Shown here piece after piece: positions 35,492 to 45,253 of a stretch of DNA of 53,403 bases. The DNA is from Pseudomonadota bacterium. Its GTDB lineage: Bacteria; Pseudomonadota; Gammaproteobacteria; Burkholderiales; Burkholderiaceae_C. The notes beneath the pieces were generated by a model. The model saw only the letters and a program-made list of their open reading frames with translations. It ran no database searches and was not told the DNA's origin. A program made the translations under genes and the position numbers. The stretch spans positions 1 through 53,403 of the forward strand of contig JAUNHQ010000014.1 in assembly GCA_030535425.1 (NCBI GenBank). The letters run 5' to 3'. Position 1 is the first letter of the stretch; each line of letters begins with the position of its first letter.

Positions 35492-37183
35492 TCAGTCCAC
35501 CCCTTCGGCCTCTTGCAGCTTGCGCCACATGACCTTGCCGCTGCCGCTTTTGGGCAGGCTGTCGACAAACTGCACCGTGCGCGGAATCTTGTACACGGCC
35601 ATGTTCTGGCGGCACCAGTCGATGATGTCCTGCTCGCTGACCTGCCCCTGGTGGCTGGGGCGCACCACCACCACGGCCTTGACGGATTCGCCCCGGTAGG
35701 CGTCTTTGGTGGCGATGATGCAGGCTTCCTGAATGGCCGGGTGGCGGTACATGAGCGCCTCGACCTCGGCAGGCCAGACCTTGAAGCCGCTGGCGTTGAT
35801 CATGCGCTTTAAGCGGTCGGTGAGGAAGAAGTAGCCGTCTTCGTCCATGTGGCCCAAGTCGCCCGAGCGGAAAAAGCGCTTGCCGTCGAGCTCGAAAAAG
35901 GCGGCTTCGGTGGCGTCGGGGCGCTTCCAGTAGCCTGAGAAAATCTGCGGGCCGCTCATGACGATTTCGCCCTGCTCGCCCACGGGCATTTCCGCCAGCG
36001 TGTCGGGATCCACCACGCGCGCATCCACGCTTATGAAGGGAACGCCCAGGCATTGCTGCTTGGGGCGGTCGGGCGGGTTGTAGTGCGAGGGGGCGGCGGT
36101 TTCGGTCAGGCCGTAGCCTTCGGCGTAGTGCAGGCCATAGGCATCCAGCAGGCGCTGGGCCACGGCCTGCGGCATGGCAGCGCCGCCGCCGGTGATGCTT
36201 TTGAGGCTGCTCAAGTCGTAGCTGGCAAAGTGCGGGCTGGCCAGCAAGTCGATGATCATGGTGGGGATGTTGGTGAAATTCGTCACCCGCCAGCGCGAGA
36301 TGAGCCGCCCGGCAAGGTCACGCTCCCAGCGCGGCATCACGATCATGGTGGAGCCGGTGTAGATGGCGCTGTGCATCACGCCCACCATGCCGGTGATGTG
36401 GAACATGGGCACCACAGTCAGGGCCACGGTTTCTGCCGTGGTGGTGCCCCACATGCTGCACGCCACGGCGTTGTGCATGACAGAGGCGTGCGTGTGCATG
36501 CAGCCTTTGGGCAAGCCCGTGGTGCCGCTGGTGTAGGGCAGCACGCTCAAATCCTGCGGGCCGGCGGTGCAGGGCGCCAGCGGGCCGGCAAAGGCCAGCG
36601 CATCGGCCCAGTCATGCACTTGCCCGCCGGTCAGCGCGGGCAACGGGTAGCGGGCAAGCAGCCAGTCGCGCCAGGCCTCGGGCGGGGCGTCGTTGCCCGT
36701 GACCTGGGCGTCAAAGGCGTCGGTGTACTGCGTCACGATCAGGTGGCGCAGGCGCTGGCCTTCGGGCAGGGCGTTGCTGGCGGTGGCCATTTCGGCGGCC
36801 AGCTCGCCCGTGGTGATAGCCACGGCGGCTTCGGCGTCGGTGATGTAGTGCTTCAGCTCCTCGGCCCGGTTCATGGGGTTGATGGGCACCACCACCGCAT
36901 CAGCGCGCAAGATGGCAAAGTGCGCCAGCACCAGCTGCGGGCAGTTTTGCATGTCCAGCAGCACGCGGTCGCCCTTTTGCACGCCCAGCGATTGCAGGTA
37001 GGCGGCCAGGCGCTCGGCCTGGGTCTTGAGCTGCGCGTAGCTCAGCACCTGGCCAAAGAAGACCAGCGCGGGCTTGTCGGGATAGCGCGCGGCGCTGACC
37101 TCCAGGTTGAACCACAGCGAGGTGGCCGGCGGGGTAATGGCGCGGGGCAGGCGGGCAGGCCAGAACTTCTCGTGCAAAGGCAT
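35492..37183 (-). CDS. Medium/long-chain acyl-CoA ligase (AMP-forming)
   Basis: 563 residues from the ATG at 37183 (GGAGA at about 9 nt; an upstream TTG rejected). ANL adenylating enzyme: P-loop A3 TSGTTGLPKGC, GYGLTETAAPSHYNPP (A5), FRSGDLGHMDEDGYFFLTDR (A7/A8) and the final catalytic Lys in PKSGSGKVMWRK. Fatty acyl substrate is inferred from similarity to FadD-like ligases; the exact acid is not clear. Divergent from sstT, which has its own 170-bp upstream region. Confidence 0.9.
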   Translation of the reverse strand: MPLHEKFWPARLPRAITPPATSLWFNLEVSAARYPDKPALVFFGQVLSYAQLKTQAERLAAYLQSLGVQKGDRVLLDMQNCPQLVLAHFAILRADAVVVPINPMNRAEELKHYITDAEAAVAITTGELAAEMATASNALPEGQRLRHLIVTQYTDAFDAQVTGNDAPPEAWRDWLLARYPLPALTGGQVHDWADALAFAGPLAPCTAGPQDLSVLPYTSGTTGLPKGCMHTHASVMHNAVACSMWGTTTAETVALTVVPMFHITGMVGVMHSAIYTGSTMIVMPRWERDLAGRLISRWRVTNFTNIPTMIIDLLASPHFASYDLSSLKSITGGGAAMPQAVAQRLLDAYGLHYAEGYGLTETAAPSHYNPPDRPKQQCLGVPFISVDARVVDPDTLAEMPVGEQGEIVMSGPQIFSGYWKRPDATEAAFFELDGKRFFRSGDLGHMDEDGYFFLTDRLKRMINASGFKVWPAEVEALMYRHPAIQEACIIATKDAYRGESVKAVVVVRPSHQGQVSEQDIIDWCRQNMAVYKIPRTVQFVDSLPKSGSGKVMWRKLQEAEGVD

Positions 37184-37353
37184 GGGCAAAGTCTCCTATC
37201 AAGAGCGTTTGGCCTGCGATGCTGCGGTGCCAGCCAGCGTGCCGTCAATCACACGGGTGACGGGTCGGATCAGGGCACACTCTTGGCCTACGCTTACGCC
37301 TGCCCGCCTCTCGCCTGCCCGCCTCTTTTGGCCCTTGTTTTCTCACACATCCC

Positions 37354-38556
37354 ATGCAGACTGCCGCTACCCCGCGTTTTGGCCTGGTGCCGCAAATCGC
37401 CACTGCCCTTGTCATTGGTGCGCTGATCGGCGCCTACATACCCGGCCTGGGCAACAGCTTGGCCCTGTTGGGCACCTTGTTCGTTGGTGCGCTCAAGGCC
37501 GTGGCGCCCGTGCTGGTGTTCGTGCTGGTGCTGGCGGCCATCAGCCGTTTCAAGGCAGCCTCAGGCCATCACATTCGCCCGGTGGTGGTGATGTACCTGG
37601 TGGGCACCTTCATTGCCGCGCTCACGGCGGTTGCTGCCAGTTTTCTGTTTCCCACCACCTTGGCGCTGGATGTGCCCGCCGCCGGGCAAACCGCCCCGGC
37701 TGGCTTGCGCGCCGTGCTGGGCAATCTGCTGATGAACCTGGTGGACAACCCGGTCAACGCCCTGACGCAAGGCAACTACATCGGCATCCTGGCCTGGGCC
37801 ATTGCCCTAGGCATCGCCCTGCGCCACGCCAGCAGCGCCACCCTGGGCCTCATTGATGACGCGGCCCGTGCCATCACCCAGGTGGTGCAGTGGGTCATCC
37901 GCACCGCGCCGCTGGGCATCTTGGGCCTGGTCGCTGGCAGCGTGGCCGAAACCGGCTTTGGCACTCTGGCCGGTTACGCCCACCTGCTGACCGTGCTGGT
38001 GGGGGCCATGCTGTTCATCGCCCTGGTGGTCAACCCGGCCATCGTGGCGCTGAAAATCCGCCGCAACCCCTATCCGCTGGTGTTCACCTGCCTGCGCGAA
38101 TCGGGCATTCCCGCGTTTTTCACCCGCAGCTCGGCCGCCAACATTCCCGTCAACCTGAACCTGGCACGCAAGCTGGGCCTGCACGAAGACATCTACACCG
38201 TCACCATTCCGCTGGGCGCCACCATCAACATGGCGGGCGCTGCCATCACCATCAACGTCATGGCCCTGGCCGCTGCCCACACCCTGGGCATTTCCGTGGA
38301 CTTTGGCACCGCCTTGCTGCTCAGCCTGGTGGCAACCCTGGGCGCCTGCGGCGCCTCTGGCGTGGCGGGCGGCTCGCTGCTGCTCATTCCGCTGGCGACC
38401 AGCTTGCTCAACATCCCGGCCGAGGTGGCCATGAAGGTCATCACCATCGGTTTCACCATCGGCGTGGTGCAGGACTCGGTGGAAACCGCGCTCAACTCTT
38501 CCACCGACATCCTGTTCACCGCCGCCGCAGACCCGGTGAATGCGCCGCAGACATAA
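37354..38556 (+). CDS. sstT: Serine/threonine:sodium symporter SstT
   Basis: DAACS-family carrier, 400 residues. Two hairpin regions and about eight transmembrane segments: [22 protein letters not shown] (the serine-rich HP1-like signature), [30 protein letters not shown] and [23 protein letters not shown]. These match SstT more closely than GltP/DctA. Start at ATG 37354. A 20-bp palindrome follows the stop. Confidence 0.92.
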   Translation: MQTAATPRFGLVPQIATALVIGALIGAYIPGLGNSLALLGTLFVGALKAVAPVLVFVLVLAAISRFKAASGHHIRPVVVMYLVGTFIAALTAVAASFLFPTTLALDVPAAGQTAPAGLRAVLGNLLMNLVDNPVNALTQGNYIGILAWAIALGIALRHASSATLGLIDDAARAITQVVQWVIRTAPLGILGLVAGSVAETGFGTLAGYAHLLTVLVGAMLFIALVVNPAIVALKIRRNPYPLVFTCLRESGIPAFFTRSSAANIPVNLNLARKLGLHEDIYTVTIPLGATINMAGAAITINVMALAAAHTLGISVDFGTALLLSLVATLGACGASGVAGGSLLLIPLATSLLNIPAEVAMKVITIGFTIGVVQDSVETALNSSTDILFTAAADPVNAPQT

Positions 38557-38562
38557 GGCCAT

Positions 38563-38582
38563 GCGCTCTGCCGGCAGAGCGC
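38563..38582. terminator. 20-bp perfect palindrome after sstT
   Basis: GCGCTCTGCC next to GGCAGAGCGC, 7 nt after the sstT stop. No T-run, so termination is possible but not shown. Confidence 0.4.
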
Positions 38583-38627
38583 GCAGCACAAAACGCCGTC
38601 CCTGCTTGTTCTGCCTGAGCGCCTGCC

Positions 38628-39722
38628 ATGCCCAGCATTGACCTGCCCTCACAAGCCCCGCTGTTTGCAGACCCCGCGCCCTGTGCGCCCATTGCCGACG
38701 CGTCGGCTCCACGGTCGCCCCGGCGCAGCGCGGCCGCACGCATACAGCCCGCCCCCGGCAGCCCTGGCCTGCAAGCCCTGGCCGCGCGTCTGCCGCCCCT
38801 GCTGCACATGGGCACCTCCTCCTGGCACTTTCCCGGCTGGGACGGGCTGGTATGGGATGGCGACTACGCCGAAAGCCGCCTGTCCAAAGAAGGGCTGACC
38901 GCCTACGCCCAGCACCCGCTGCTGCGCACGGTCAGTCTTGATCGCGCCTTCTACCAGCCACTTACCGCCAGCCAGTACGCCCGCTACGCCGCGCAGGTGC
39001 CACCGCACTTTCGCTTCACCGTCAAAGGCCCCAGCCTGGTGTGCGACGCCCTGGTGCGCACGCAGGATGGGCGCGGCATGGCCCCCAACCCTGCCTTTTT
39101 GAGCACCGAACTGGCCGTGCGCGAATTCATCCAGCCTGCCCTGGACGGCCTGGGCAAGCGCACCGGCGCACTGGTGTTCCAGCTCAGCCCCTTGCCGCGC
39201 GCGCTGCTGGCCGACGTGCCCGCGCTGATCGAGCGTATCGCCCACCTGCTGGCTGCCCTGCCGCCGCTGGCCGCTGCCGCGCCCGATGCCGTGGTGGCGC
39301 TGGAAGTGCGCGACGCCGCCTTGGTCTCGCCTACACATGCCCCGCTGTTGGCCCAGGCTCTGCGTGCCGCGCGCCAGGCCAGCGGCAACCCCGTCACCTA
39401 TTGCCTGGGGCTGCACGCCAAGATGCCGCCCATCGAAGCGCAACTGCCCCTGCTGCGCGCCCTGTGGCCCGGCCCGATGGTGTGCCGCTGGAACCTGCAC
39501 CGCCGCCACGGCGCCCATGGCTACGCAGCCGCCAAGGCGCTCTACGCCCCCTTCAACCGCCTGCAAGACCCCGACCCGGCCACCCGCGCCCATCTGGCCC
39601 GCGTCATCGCGGGCACTTGCGGCGCAGGGCACCCGGCCTACGTGACCATCAACAACAAGGCCGAAGGCTCGGCACCGCTGTCCGTGCTGGCGCTGGCCCA
39701 GGCCATCGCCGGCGATGCCTGA
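38628..39722 (+). CDS. DUF72 family protein
   Basis: 364 residues. TIM-barrel-like DUF72: LLHMGTSSWHFPGWDGLVWDGDY, then TVSLDRAFYQPLTASQYARYA, FRFTVKGP and LVFQLSPLPRA. The C-terminal NNKAEGSAPLSV is also typical. The N-terminal 60 residues are low-complexity. Function unknown. A ggt gene lies downstream on the same strand, starting about 100 nt later with its own signal peptide. Confidence 0.85.
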   Translation: MPSIDLPSQAPLFADPAPCAPIADASAPRSPRRSAAARIQPAPGSPGLQALAARLPPLLHMGTSSWHFPGWDGLVWDGDYAESRLSKEGLTAYAQHPLLRTVSLDRAFYQPLTASQYARYAAQVPPHFRFTVKGPSLVCDALVRTQDGRGMAPNPAFLSTELAVREFIQPALDGLGKRTGALVFQLSPLPRALLADVPALIERIAHLLAALPPLAAAAPDAVVALEVRDAALVSPTHAPLLAQALRAARQASGNPVTYCLGLHAKMPPIEAQLPLLRALWPGPMVCRWNLHRRHGAHGYAAAKALYAPFNRLQDPDPATRAHLARVIAGTCGAGHPAYVTINNKAEGSAPLSVLALAQAIAGDA

Positions 39723-39825
39723 GAGACTGCCCCCTCAAGAGCGCGGCGCAAGGACTGTGAAGGCTAGGCGCCAAGGCCTCTGGCATAACATGCGCTCTTT
39801 TTTCACAACCCCCGCAGGAGCCGCC

Positions 39826-41667
39826 ATGCCCGCCCCCCGTTTCTTCCCCCTGGCCGCCTTGAGCAGCCTGGCCGCCGCCGCCTTGCTGGCTGGCTGCGCC
39901 AGCGGCAGCCGTTTTGACTACACCCCCACGGCCCTGCCCACGCAGCCCGAAAACGCCTCGGGCTGGACCGACAAGCCCGGCTGGGCCACGCAAAAGTTTG
40001 CCGTGGCCGCCGCCAACCCCCTGGCCACCGACGCGGGCTACCAGGTGCTCAAGGCCGGCGGCAGCGCCGTGGACGCGGCCATTGCCGTGCAAATGGTGCT
40101 CACCCTGGTCGAGCCGCAATCCAGCGGCATTGGCGGCGGCGCCTTCTTGCTGCACAGCGACGGGCGCGCCGTGCAAGCCTGGGACGGGCGCGAAACCGCC
40201 CCGGCAGCCGCCGATGAAAAACTCTTTTTGCAAGCTGATGGCAAGCCCATGCCCTTCATGGACGCCGTGGTCGGCGGCCGCTCGGTCGGCGTGCCTGGCG
40301 CCGTGCGCATGCTCCAGGCTGCGCACCAGACGCACGGCAAACTGCCCTGGGCCGATCTGTTCAAGCCCGCCATCCACCTGGCCGAACAAGGCTTTGCCGT
40401 CAGCCCGCGCCTGCACACCCTGCTCAAGACCGAGCAGCACCTCAAGCAAGACCCGGCCGCTGCCGCCTATTTCTACGCCCCCGACGGCCAGCCCTGGCCC
40501 GTGGGCCACGTGCTGAAAAACCCCGAGCTGGCCCAGGTGCTCAAGGACATCGCCGCGCGCGGCCCCGACGCCTTGCACCAAGGCCCCGTGGCCCAGGCCA
40601 TCGTGGACAAAGTCACCCAGCACCCCCGCAACCCCGGCCGCATGACGCTGGCTGACTTGGCCGGCTACCAGCCCAAGCAGCGCGAAGCCCTGTGCCACGA
40701 CCTCAACCTGGCCCAGCCCGCGCGCAGCTACGTCGTCTGCGGCTTTCCCCCGCCCTCATCAGGCGCCATAGCCGTGGGGCAAATCCTGGGCATCCTGGCC
40801 CATACCCCGGCCGCTGCCCAGCCCCTGGGCGAAGGCGGTCTGCCCAGCGCCGACTGGCTGCACTACTACAACGAAGCCTCGCGCCTGGCCTTTGCCGACC
40901 GCGCCCTGTACGTGGCCGACCCCGACTTCGTGCAGCCGCCCGCCGGCCAATGGCTCAGCCTGCTGGCGCCCGACTACCTGCGCCAGCGCGCCGCCCTCAT
41001 CGGCCCGCAAAGCATGAAGCAGGCCGAGCCCGGCCGCCCCGGCGGCGTGCAAACCAGCCTGGCGCCCATGCCCGCGCAGCCCGAATACGGCACCAGCCAC
41101 ATCAGCATCGTCGATGCGCACGGCAACGCCCTGGCCATGACCACCACCATCGAATCGGCCTTTGGCGCGCGCCAGTTCGTCAAAGGCTTTTTGCTCAACA
41201 ACGAGCTGACCGACTTCAGCCTAGCCCCCGCCGACGCCCAAGGCAAGCCCATCGCCAACCGCGTGCAGCCCGGCAAGCGCCCGCGCTCGTCCATGGCGCC
41301 CACCCTGGTGTTCCAGAAAAACCCCGACGGCACGCGCGGCCCCCTGCTCATGAGCGCGGGCAGCCCCGGCGGCGCGCTCATCATCCACTACACCGCCAAA
41401 ACGCTGCACGGCGTGCTTGGCTGGGGCCTCACGCCCCAGCAGGCCATCAACCTGCCCAACTTCGGCACCACCGGCGGCCCCAGCGTGCTGGAAGAAAAGA
41501 AATTCCCCCCCGCCACCGTCGAGGCCCTGCGCGCACGCGGCGCCGAAGTGCGTGAAATGCCCATGCCCAGCGGCCTGCAAGCCATCGCCCGCGGCCAGGC
41601 CCACGGCCAGCCCCTGTGGCTGGGCGGCGCCGACCCGCGCCGCGAAGGCGTGGTCATGGGCGACTGA
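39826..41667 (+). CDS. ggt: Gamma-glutamyltransferase, lipoprotein-type
   Basis: Cleaves the gamma-glutamyl bond of glutathione in the periplasm. 613 residues. The ATG at 39826 has CAGGAG 7 nt before it; an earlier ATG at 39790 adds MRSFFTTPAGA. Lipobox-like LLAGC near 24. The autoprocessing Thr is in EYGTSHISIVDAHGNALAM; the following residue is Ser instead of the more common Thr. SAGSPGG is the GSxGG oxyanion region. Overall length and blocks match class GGT precursors. Confidence 0.93.
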   Translation: MPAPRFFPLAALSSLAAAALLAGCASGSRFDYTPTALPTQPENASGWTDKPGWATQKFAVAAANPLATDAGYQVLKAGGSAVDAAIAVQMVLTLVEPQSSGIGGGAFLLHSDGRAVQAWDGRETAPAAADEKLFLQADGKPMPFMDAVVGGRSVGVPGAVRMLQAAHQTHGKLPWADLFKPAIHLAEQGFAVSPRLHTLLKTEQHLKQDPAAAAYFYAPDGQPWPVGHVLKNPELAQVLKDIAARGPDALHQGPVAQAIVDKVTQHPRNPGRMTLADLAGYQPKQREALCHDLNLAQPARSYVVCGFPPPSSGAIAVGQILGILAHTPAAAQPLGEGGLPSADWLHYYNEASRLAFADRALYVADPDFVQPPAGQWLSLLAPDYLRQRAALIGPQSMKQAEPGRPGGVQTSLAPMPAQPEYGTSHISIVDAHGNALAMTTTIESAFGARQFVKGFLLNNELTDFSLAPADAQGKPIANRVQPGKRPRSSMAPTLVFQKNPDGTRGPLLMSAGSPGGALIIHYTAKTLHGVLGWGLTPQQAINLPNFGTTGGPSVLEEKKFPPATVEALRARGAEVREMPMPSGLQAIARGQAHGQPLWLGGADPRREGVVMGD

Positions 41668-41697
41668 ACAAGCCCCAAACCAAAGCGAAAGCGGCAC

Positions 41698-42321
41698 ATG
41701 GCCCAGTACTTCAGCGTCCACCCCGACAACCCACAGCCGCGCCTGCTCAAGCAGGCCGCCGAGCTGCTGCACAAAGGCGGCGTGCTGGCCGTGCCCACCG
41801 ACTCCAGCTACGCCCTGGTGTGCCACCTGGACGACAAGGCCGCCGCCGACGCGCTGCGGCGCATCCGCCAGGTGGACGACAAGCACCACCTCACCCTGCT
41901 GTGCCGCGACCTGCGCGAGCTCTCCAGCTACGCGCGGGTCGACAACGTGCAGTTCCGCTTGCTCAAAAGCGCCACCCCCGGCCCCTTCACCTTCATTTTG
42001 GAAGCCAGCAAGGAAGTGCCGCGCCGCGTCAGCCACCCCCAGCGCAAGACCATCGGCCTGCGCGTGCCTGAGCACAAAACCCTGCGCGAGCTGCTGGCGC
42101 TGCATGACGCGCCGCTGCTGGCCACCACACTCATCCTGCCCGGCCAGGACGAACCGCTGGCCGACCCCGAAGTCATCCGCGAGCAGCTGCAACACCCGCT
42201 GGCCGCCGTCATCGACGCCGGCCCCTGCCCCCAGCAGCCCACCACCGTGGTAGACCTCAGCAGCGGCACCCCCGCCGTGCTGCGCCAGGGCCGGGGCGAT
42301 CCCCGCCTGCTGGGCCTGTAG
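41698..42321 (+). CDS. YciO/Sua5-family threonylcarbamoyl-AMP synthase-like protein
   Basis: 207 residues. LLHKGGVLAVPTDSSYALVCHL, RIRQVDDKHHLTLLCRDL and PGPFTFILEASKEVPRRV fit YrdC-fold proteins, and the C-terminal TTVVDLSSGTPAVLRQGRGDP matches. Closer to YciO than TsaC: the lysine/serine triad of TsaC is partly altered. May make threonylcarbamoyl-AMP for t6A or have another nucleotide role. Separated from ggt by 30 nt on the same strand. Confidence 0.88.
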   Translation: MAQYFSVHPDNPQPRLLKQAAELLHKGGVLAVPTDSSYALVCHLDDKAAADALRRIRQVDDKHHLTLLCRDLRELSSYARVDNVQFRLLKSATPGPFTFILEASKEVPRRVSHPQRKTIGLRVPEHKTLRELLALHDAPLLATTLILPGQDEPLADPEVIREQLQHPLAAVIDAGPCPQQPTTVVDLSSGTPAVLRQGRGDPRLLGL

Positions 42322-42636
42322 CAGGATCGTCTCGAAACAACCCCAAAAAACATAGCAACCAACCCTTATAAATCCAGCGGAAAAACCCTTTCCGCACACA
42401 CCACCTTGACCAAATTTTCGCAGCGCATATCCACTGCCCGACATGAGCCGCTCACCCCCAACGCATCATGCAACGAGTGAGCAAACGCCCTGCGTCCAGC
42501 GGTCCGGGCACGCGACATGCAATGCATCAGCCAGCCTTTGCAGAAACGAGCGGCTGTGCGGCTTGCCCTCCTCTTCAAGCTGCGGCCCCCTGCCTGTGGC
42601 CATCCCCCCGCTCTGCCGCCACTGGCTGTGACTTGA
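42322..42636. other. Intergenic region upstream of the AraC regulator
   Basis: 315 bp, no gene seen. Contains an eroded dispersed-repeat copy (42345-42383) and a 7-bp hairpin GCGGAAA/TTTCCGC at 42377-42395 that overlaps its end. Confidence 0.5.
42345..42395 (+). repeat. Dispersed hairpin repeat, eroded forward copy
   Basis: CATAGCAACCAACCCTTATAAATCC is like other copies up to CCCTTAT, but AAGCGC is not intact. In its place GCGGAAA-AACCC-TTTCCGC forms a 7-bp hairpin with a 5-nt loop. Weak member. Confidence 0.5.
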
Positions 42637-43518
42637 ATGGACATCACCTCCCCGCCTGCCACCTTCATCGAGCGCCTTGCCGCCCTGGCCCAGCGCACGC
42701 GCCTGGGCACCGCCTGTTTTCATGCGCGCCATGCGCACGGCATCAAGTCCTTGCAGGTGGAACAGCCCTCGCTGGCCGTGGTGCTGCGCGGCAGCAAGCA
42801 GGTGCGCGCGGCGCAGTGCCAGGCGCTGCTGGCCCCCGGCGACATGCTGGTGCTGGCCCCCGGCGCACGGCTGGACGTGGCCCACCGCCCCGGCCCCGGC
42901 GGCGCGGGTTATCTGGCGCTGGGCCTGCCCTTGTGCGCGCAGGTGCTCAGCGCCGCGCGCAGCCTGTGGCCGCAGCCGCTGCAACCCGGCGCTGCCGTGG
43001 CCTGCCTGCCGGGGCATGTGCTGCAAGCCGATTTGCACGCGCTGGCCCAGGCCATGCACAGCGGCGACGAGCTGCAAGCGCGCATGGCCGTGCTGGCGCT
43101 GCTGATGCAGGCCGCGCGCCACGGCACGGCCAGCGTGCTGCTGCCGCCCGCACCCAGCCTGGCCGCGCAGCTGCGCCAGCTGGTGGCCCAAGCGCCCGCG
43201 CGGGCCTGGCAATCCATGGACTTTGAGCAGGCCCTGGGCATCAGCGGCGCCACGCTGCGCCGCCGCCTGGCGCAAGAAGGCACTGGCCTGCGCGAAGAGA
43301 TGGCCCAGGCCCGGCTGGCCTGCGCGCTGGACTTGCTCTACACCACGCGCCTGCCCGTCAAAACCGTGGCCGCGCGCGTGGGCTACCGCTCGGCCGAAAG
43401 CTTTTCGCGCCGCTTTCGCCAGCGCTACGGGCTGGAGCCATCGGCCATTGGCAATGGAACGGACAGCAATGCGACGGAGGGCCATGCGCCAGACAGCCCC
43501 GCGCGGATGAACGCCTGA
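42637..43518 (+). CDS. AraC-family transcriptional regulator
   Basis: 293 residues. N-terminal cupin-like domain with QPSLAVVLRGSKQV and LLAPGDMLVLAPG (AraC_N type). C-terminal double helix-turn-helix about 190-275: FEQALGISGATLRRRLAQEG, then PVKTVAARVGYRSAESFSRRFRQRYG. The inducer is unknown. It precedes an exported MBL-fold gene by 108 nt on the same strand, which could be a target. Confidence 0.88.
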   Translation: MDITSPPATFIERLAALAQRTRLGTACFHARHAHGIKSLQVEQPSLAVVLRGSKQVRAAQCQALLAPGDMLVLAPGARLDVAHRPGPGGAGYLALGLPLCAQVLSAARSLWPQPLQPGAAVACLPGHVLQADLHALAQAMHSGDELQARMAVLALLMQAARHGTASVLLPPAPSLAAQLRQLVAQAPARAWQSMDFEQALGISGATLRRRLAQEGTGLREEMAQARLACALDLLYTTRLPVKTVAARVGYRSAESFSRRFRQRYGLEPSAIGNGTDSNATEGHAPDSPARMNA

Positions 43519-43626
43519 AAGCCTGAGCGTCCCAAAACCTGAGCGTTTGACGCAGCAGACTGAGCGCCCGGCGCGGGCCAGGGCGCGTACCGTGCGAGGC
43601 TTGTTTCACTGTATTCGGGCTTTGCC

Positions 43627-44733
43627 ATGCCGCTTCAAACGGTCTCTTTCTTCTTTAGCCTGCCTGCGCGCCGCATGGCTGTGGTTGCCGCTGCCAGCCT
43701 GTGCGTGCTCAGCGGGCCTGCGCTGGCGCAAGGCGATGCCGCTGCGCCCACCGCGTCCACCGCGCCAGGCGCTGCATCTTCTGCTGCCCCACCTGCTGCC
43801 TCATCTGTCGTCTCAACGGCATCGGCGCAGGCGGCCGATTTCACCCAGGTGCCCGGCGTGTACCGCCAGCGCGTGGGCGACATGCAGGTCACGGCCTTGT
43901 TTGACGGCGTGGTCTTTTTGCCCGCCAGCGACATCAAGGGCCTGCCCCCGCAGCAGGCCGCGCGCTGGCTGGCCCGCGCCCACGTGCCGCAAACCGAACA
44001 GGGCTTGCAAACCGCCGTCAACGCCTACCTGGTGCGCGCGGGGGGCGAGCTGCTGCTGGTGGACACCGGCGCGGCCACCTGCTTTGGCCCCACGCTGGGC
44101 CAGGTGCCCGACCAGCTGCGCGCCGCCGGTGTGTCGCCCGATGCGGTGCGCCACGTGCTGCTGACCCATGCGCACCCCGACCACATCTGCGGCCTGCTGG
44201 ATGCGGGCGGCCAGCCCATCTACCGCAACGCCCGCGTGTGGCTCTCACAAGCCGATGCCGACTTTTGGCTGAGCGATGCCGCCCATGCCCGCGCCCCGCA
44301 AGCCTTGCGCGAGTTGATGGACATGGCCCGCCGCGCCGTGGCGCCGTACCAGGCCAGCGGGCGGTTTCACACCTTCACCCCTGGCCAGCCCGGCCTGCCC
44401 GCCGGGGCGCAGGCGCTGGCCACGCCGGGCCACACCGTGGGCCATGTGTCCTGGCTGCTGGGCGCGCCCGGCCAGCCGCAGCTGCTGGTGGCGGGCGACG
44501 TGGTGCATTTCCACGCCGTGCAGTTTCGCCAGCCCAACGTCAGTTACGCCTTTGACACCGACGCGCGACAGGCCAATGCATCGCGCCAGCGCCTGCTGGC
44601 CCAGGCCGCGCGCCAGGGCTGGCTGGTGGCCGGGGCGCACCTGCCGTTTCCGGGCCTGGGCCGCGTGAACGCGCAAGGCAAGGGCTGGCAATGGGTGCCG
44701 GTGGAGTTTGACCCCACCACGCTCACGCCCTGA
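43627..44733 (+). CDS. Exported MBL-fold metallo-hydrolase
   Basis: 368 residues. Signal peptide about 1-35 (MAVVAAASLCVLSGPALAQ), then an Ala/Ser-rich linker to 70. MBL signature VLLTHAHPDHICG near 185, ATPGHTVGH and VAGDVVHFHAVQF further on supply the other metal ligands. The fold resembles periplasmic quinolone/lactonase-like MBL proteins (FLIP-like). Substrate unknown. Preceded by the AraC gene. Confidence 0.88.
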   Translation: MPLQTVSFFFSLPARRMAVVAAASLCVLSGPALAQGDAAAPTASTAPGAASSAAPPAASSVVSTASAQAADFTQVPGVYRQRVGDMQVTALFDGVVFLPASDIKGLPPQQAARWLARAHVPQTEQGLQTAVNAYLVRAGGELLLVDTGAATCFGPTLGQVPDQLRAAGVSPDAVRHVLLTHAHPDHICGLLDAGGQPIYRNARVWLSQADADFWLSDAAHARAPQALRELMDMARRAVAPYQASGRFHTFTPGQPGLPAGAQALATPGHTVGHVSWLLGAPGQPQLLVAGDVVHFHAVQFRQPNVSYAFDTDARQANASRQRLLAQAARQGWLVAGAHLPFPGLGRVNAQGKGWQWVPVEFDPTTLTP

Positions 44734-44832
44734 AAGCGCCCGCGCAGCGGCCTTGCTCCGTTTTGCATGCAGGAGGCGCAAGACATAGCCCGCTCAGCCA
44801 GAGCCAGCCAACACGCAAGCCTTGACCGCGCG

Positions 44833-44872
44833 AAAAAAGCGCCTGCCTGGCATGACGCTCAGGCAGGCGCTT
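44833..44872 (-). terminator. Intrinsic terminator-like hairpin, T-run on minus strand
   Basis: AAGCGCCTGCCTG (44837-44849) pairs perfectly with CAGGCAGGCGCTT (44860-44872), 13 bp, 10-nt loop. Six A at 44833-44838 make a U-run for minus-strand RNA, but no minus-strand gene lies upstream of it. On the plus strand only TTT follows. Confidence 0.65.
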
Positions 44873-44971
44873 TGGCCATGCCCAGGGTCATACAGTCCGC
44901 GCCGCCCTGGGGCTGGCTGAAAAGCCACGGTGGCCTTGCTGGCGCGCAGCCTTGGTCATCCCTTTCAAGCC

Positions 44972-45027
44972 AAAAAGGCCATTTGCGCTTGTCTATCAAG
45001 CGCAAGCAGCTATGCTTTTTAAAGCGC
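44972..45027 (-). repeat. Dispersed hairpin repeat, reverse copy with a full second hairpin
   Basis: AAAAAGGCC, then TTGCGCTTG-TCTAT-CAAGCGCAA, a perfect 9-bp hairpin, then GCAGCTATGCTTTT. The copy that best shows the second palindrome of the family; the AGCTAT arm is present but its partner is not. Confidence 0.85.
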
Positions 45028-45253
45028 CATGCTTATGCCATGCAATGGAGGTCACACGCGCCTGGGCATGGCCTGCTCCAGCGTGTGCCATACCATCGCT
45101 TGCACATGCCCTTGCGCAGCCTGACAGATGCACGAACGCCGGCTGTTGCCGACCCCGCTGGACAAGCCCGCCAGATCGGCGGCAAAAACGGGTTGACGGC
45201 ATTTTCGACAAGTCCCAAGCAAAAACCCAGCCAGCCGAATAGACCCAGGACAA

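Larger units (their letters stand above)
44734..45253. other. Intergenic region between the exported MBL gene and the VIT-like gene
   Basis: 520 bp without a convincing gene. Holds a long hairpin (44833-44872) and a dispersed repeat copy (44972-45027). A long open frame crosses it but has no family features. Confidence 0.5.
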
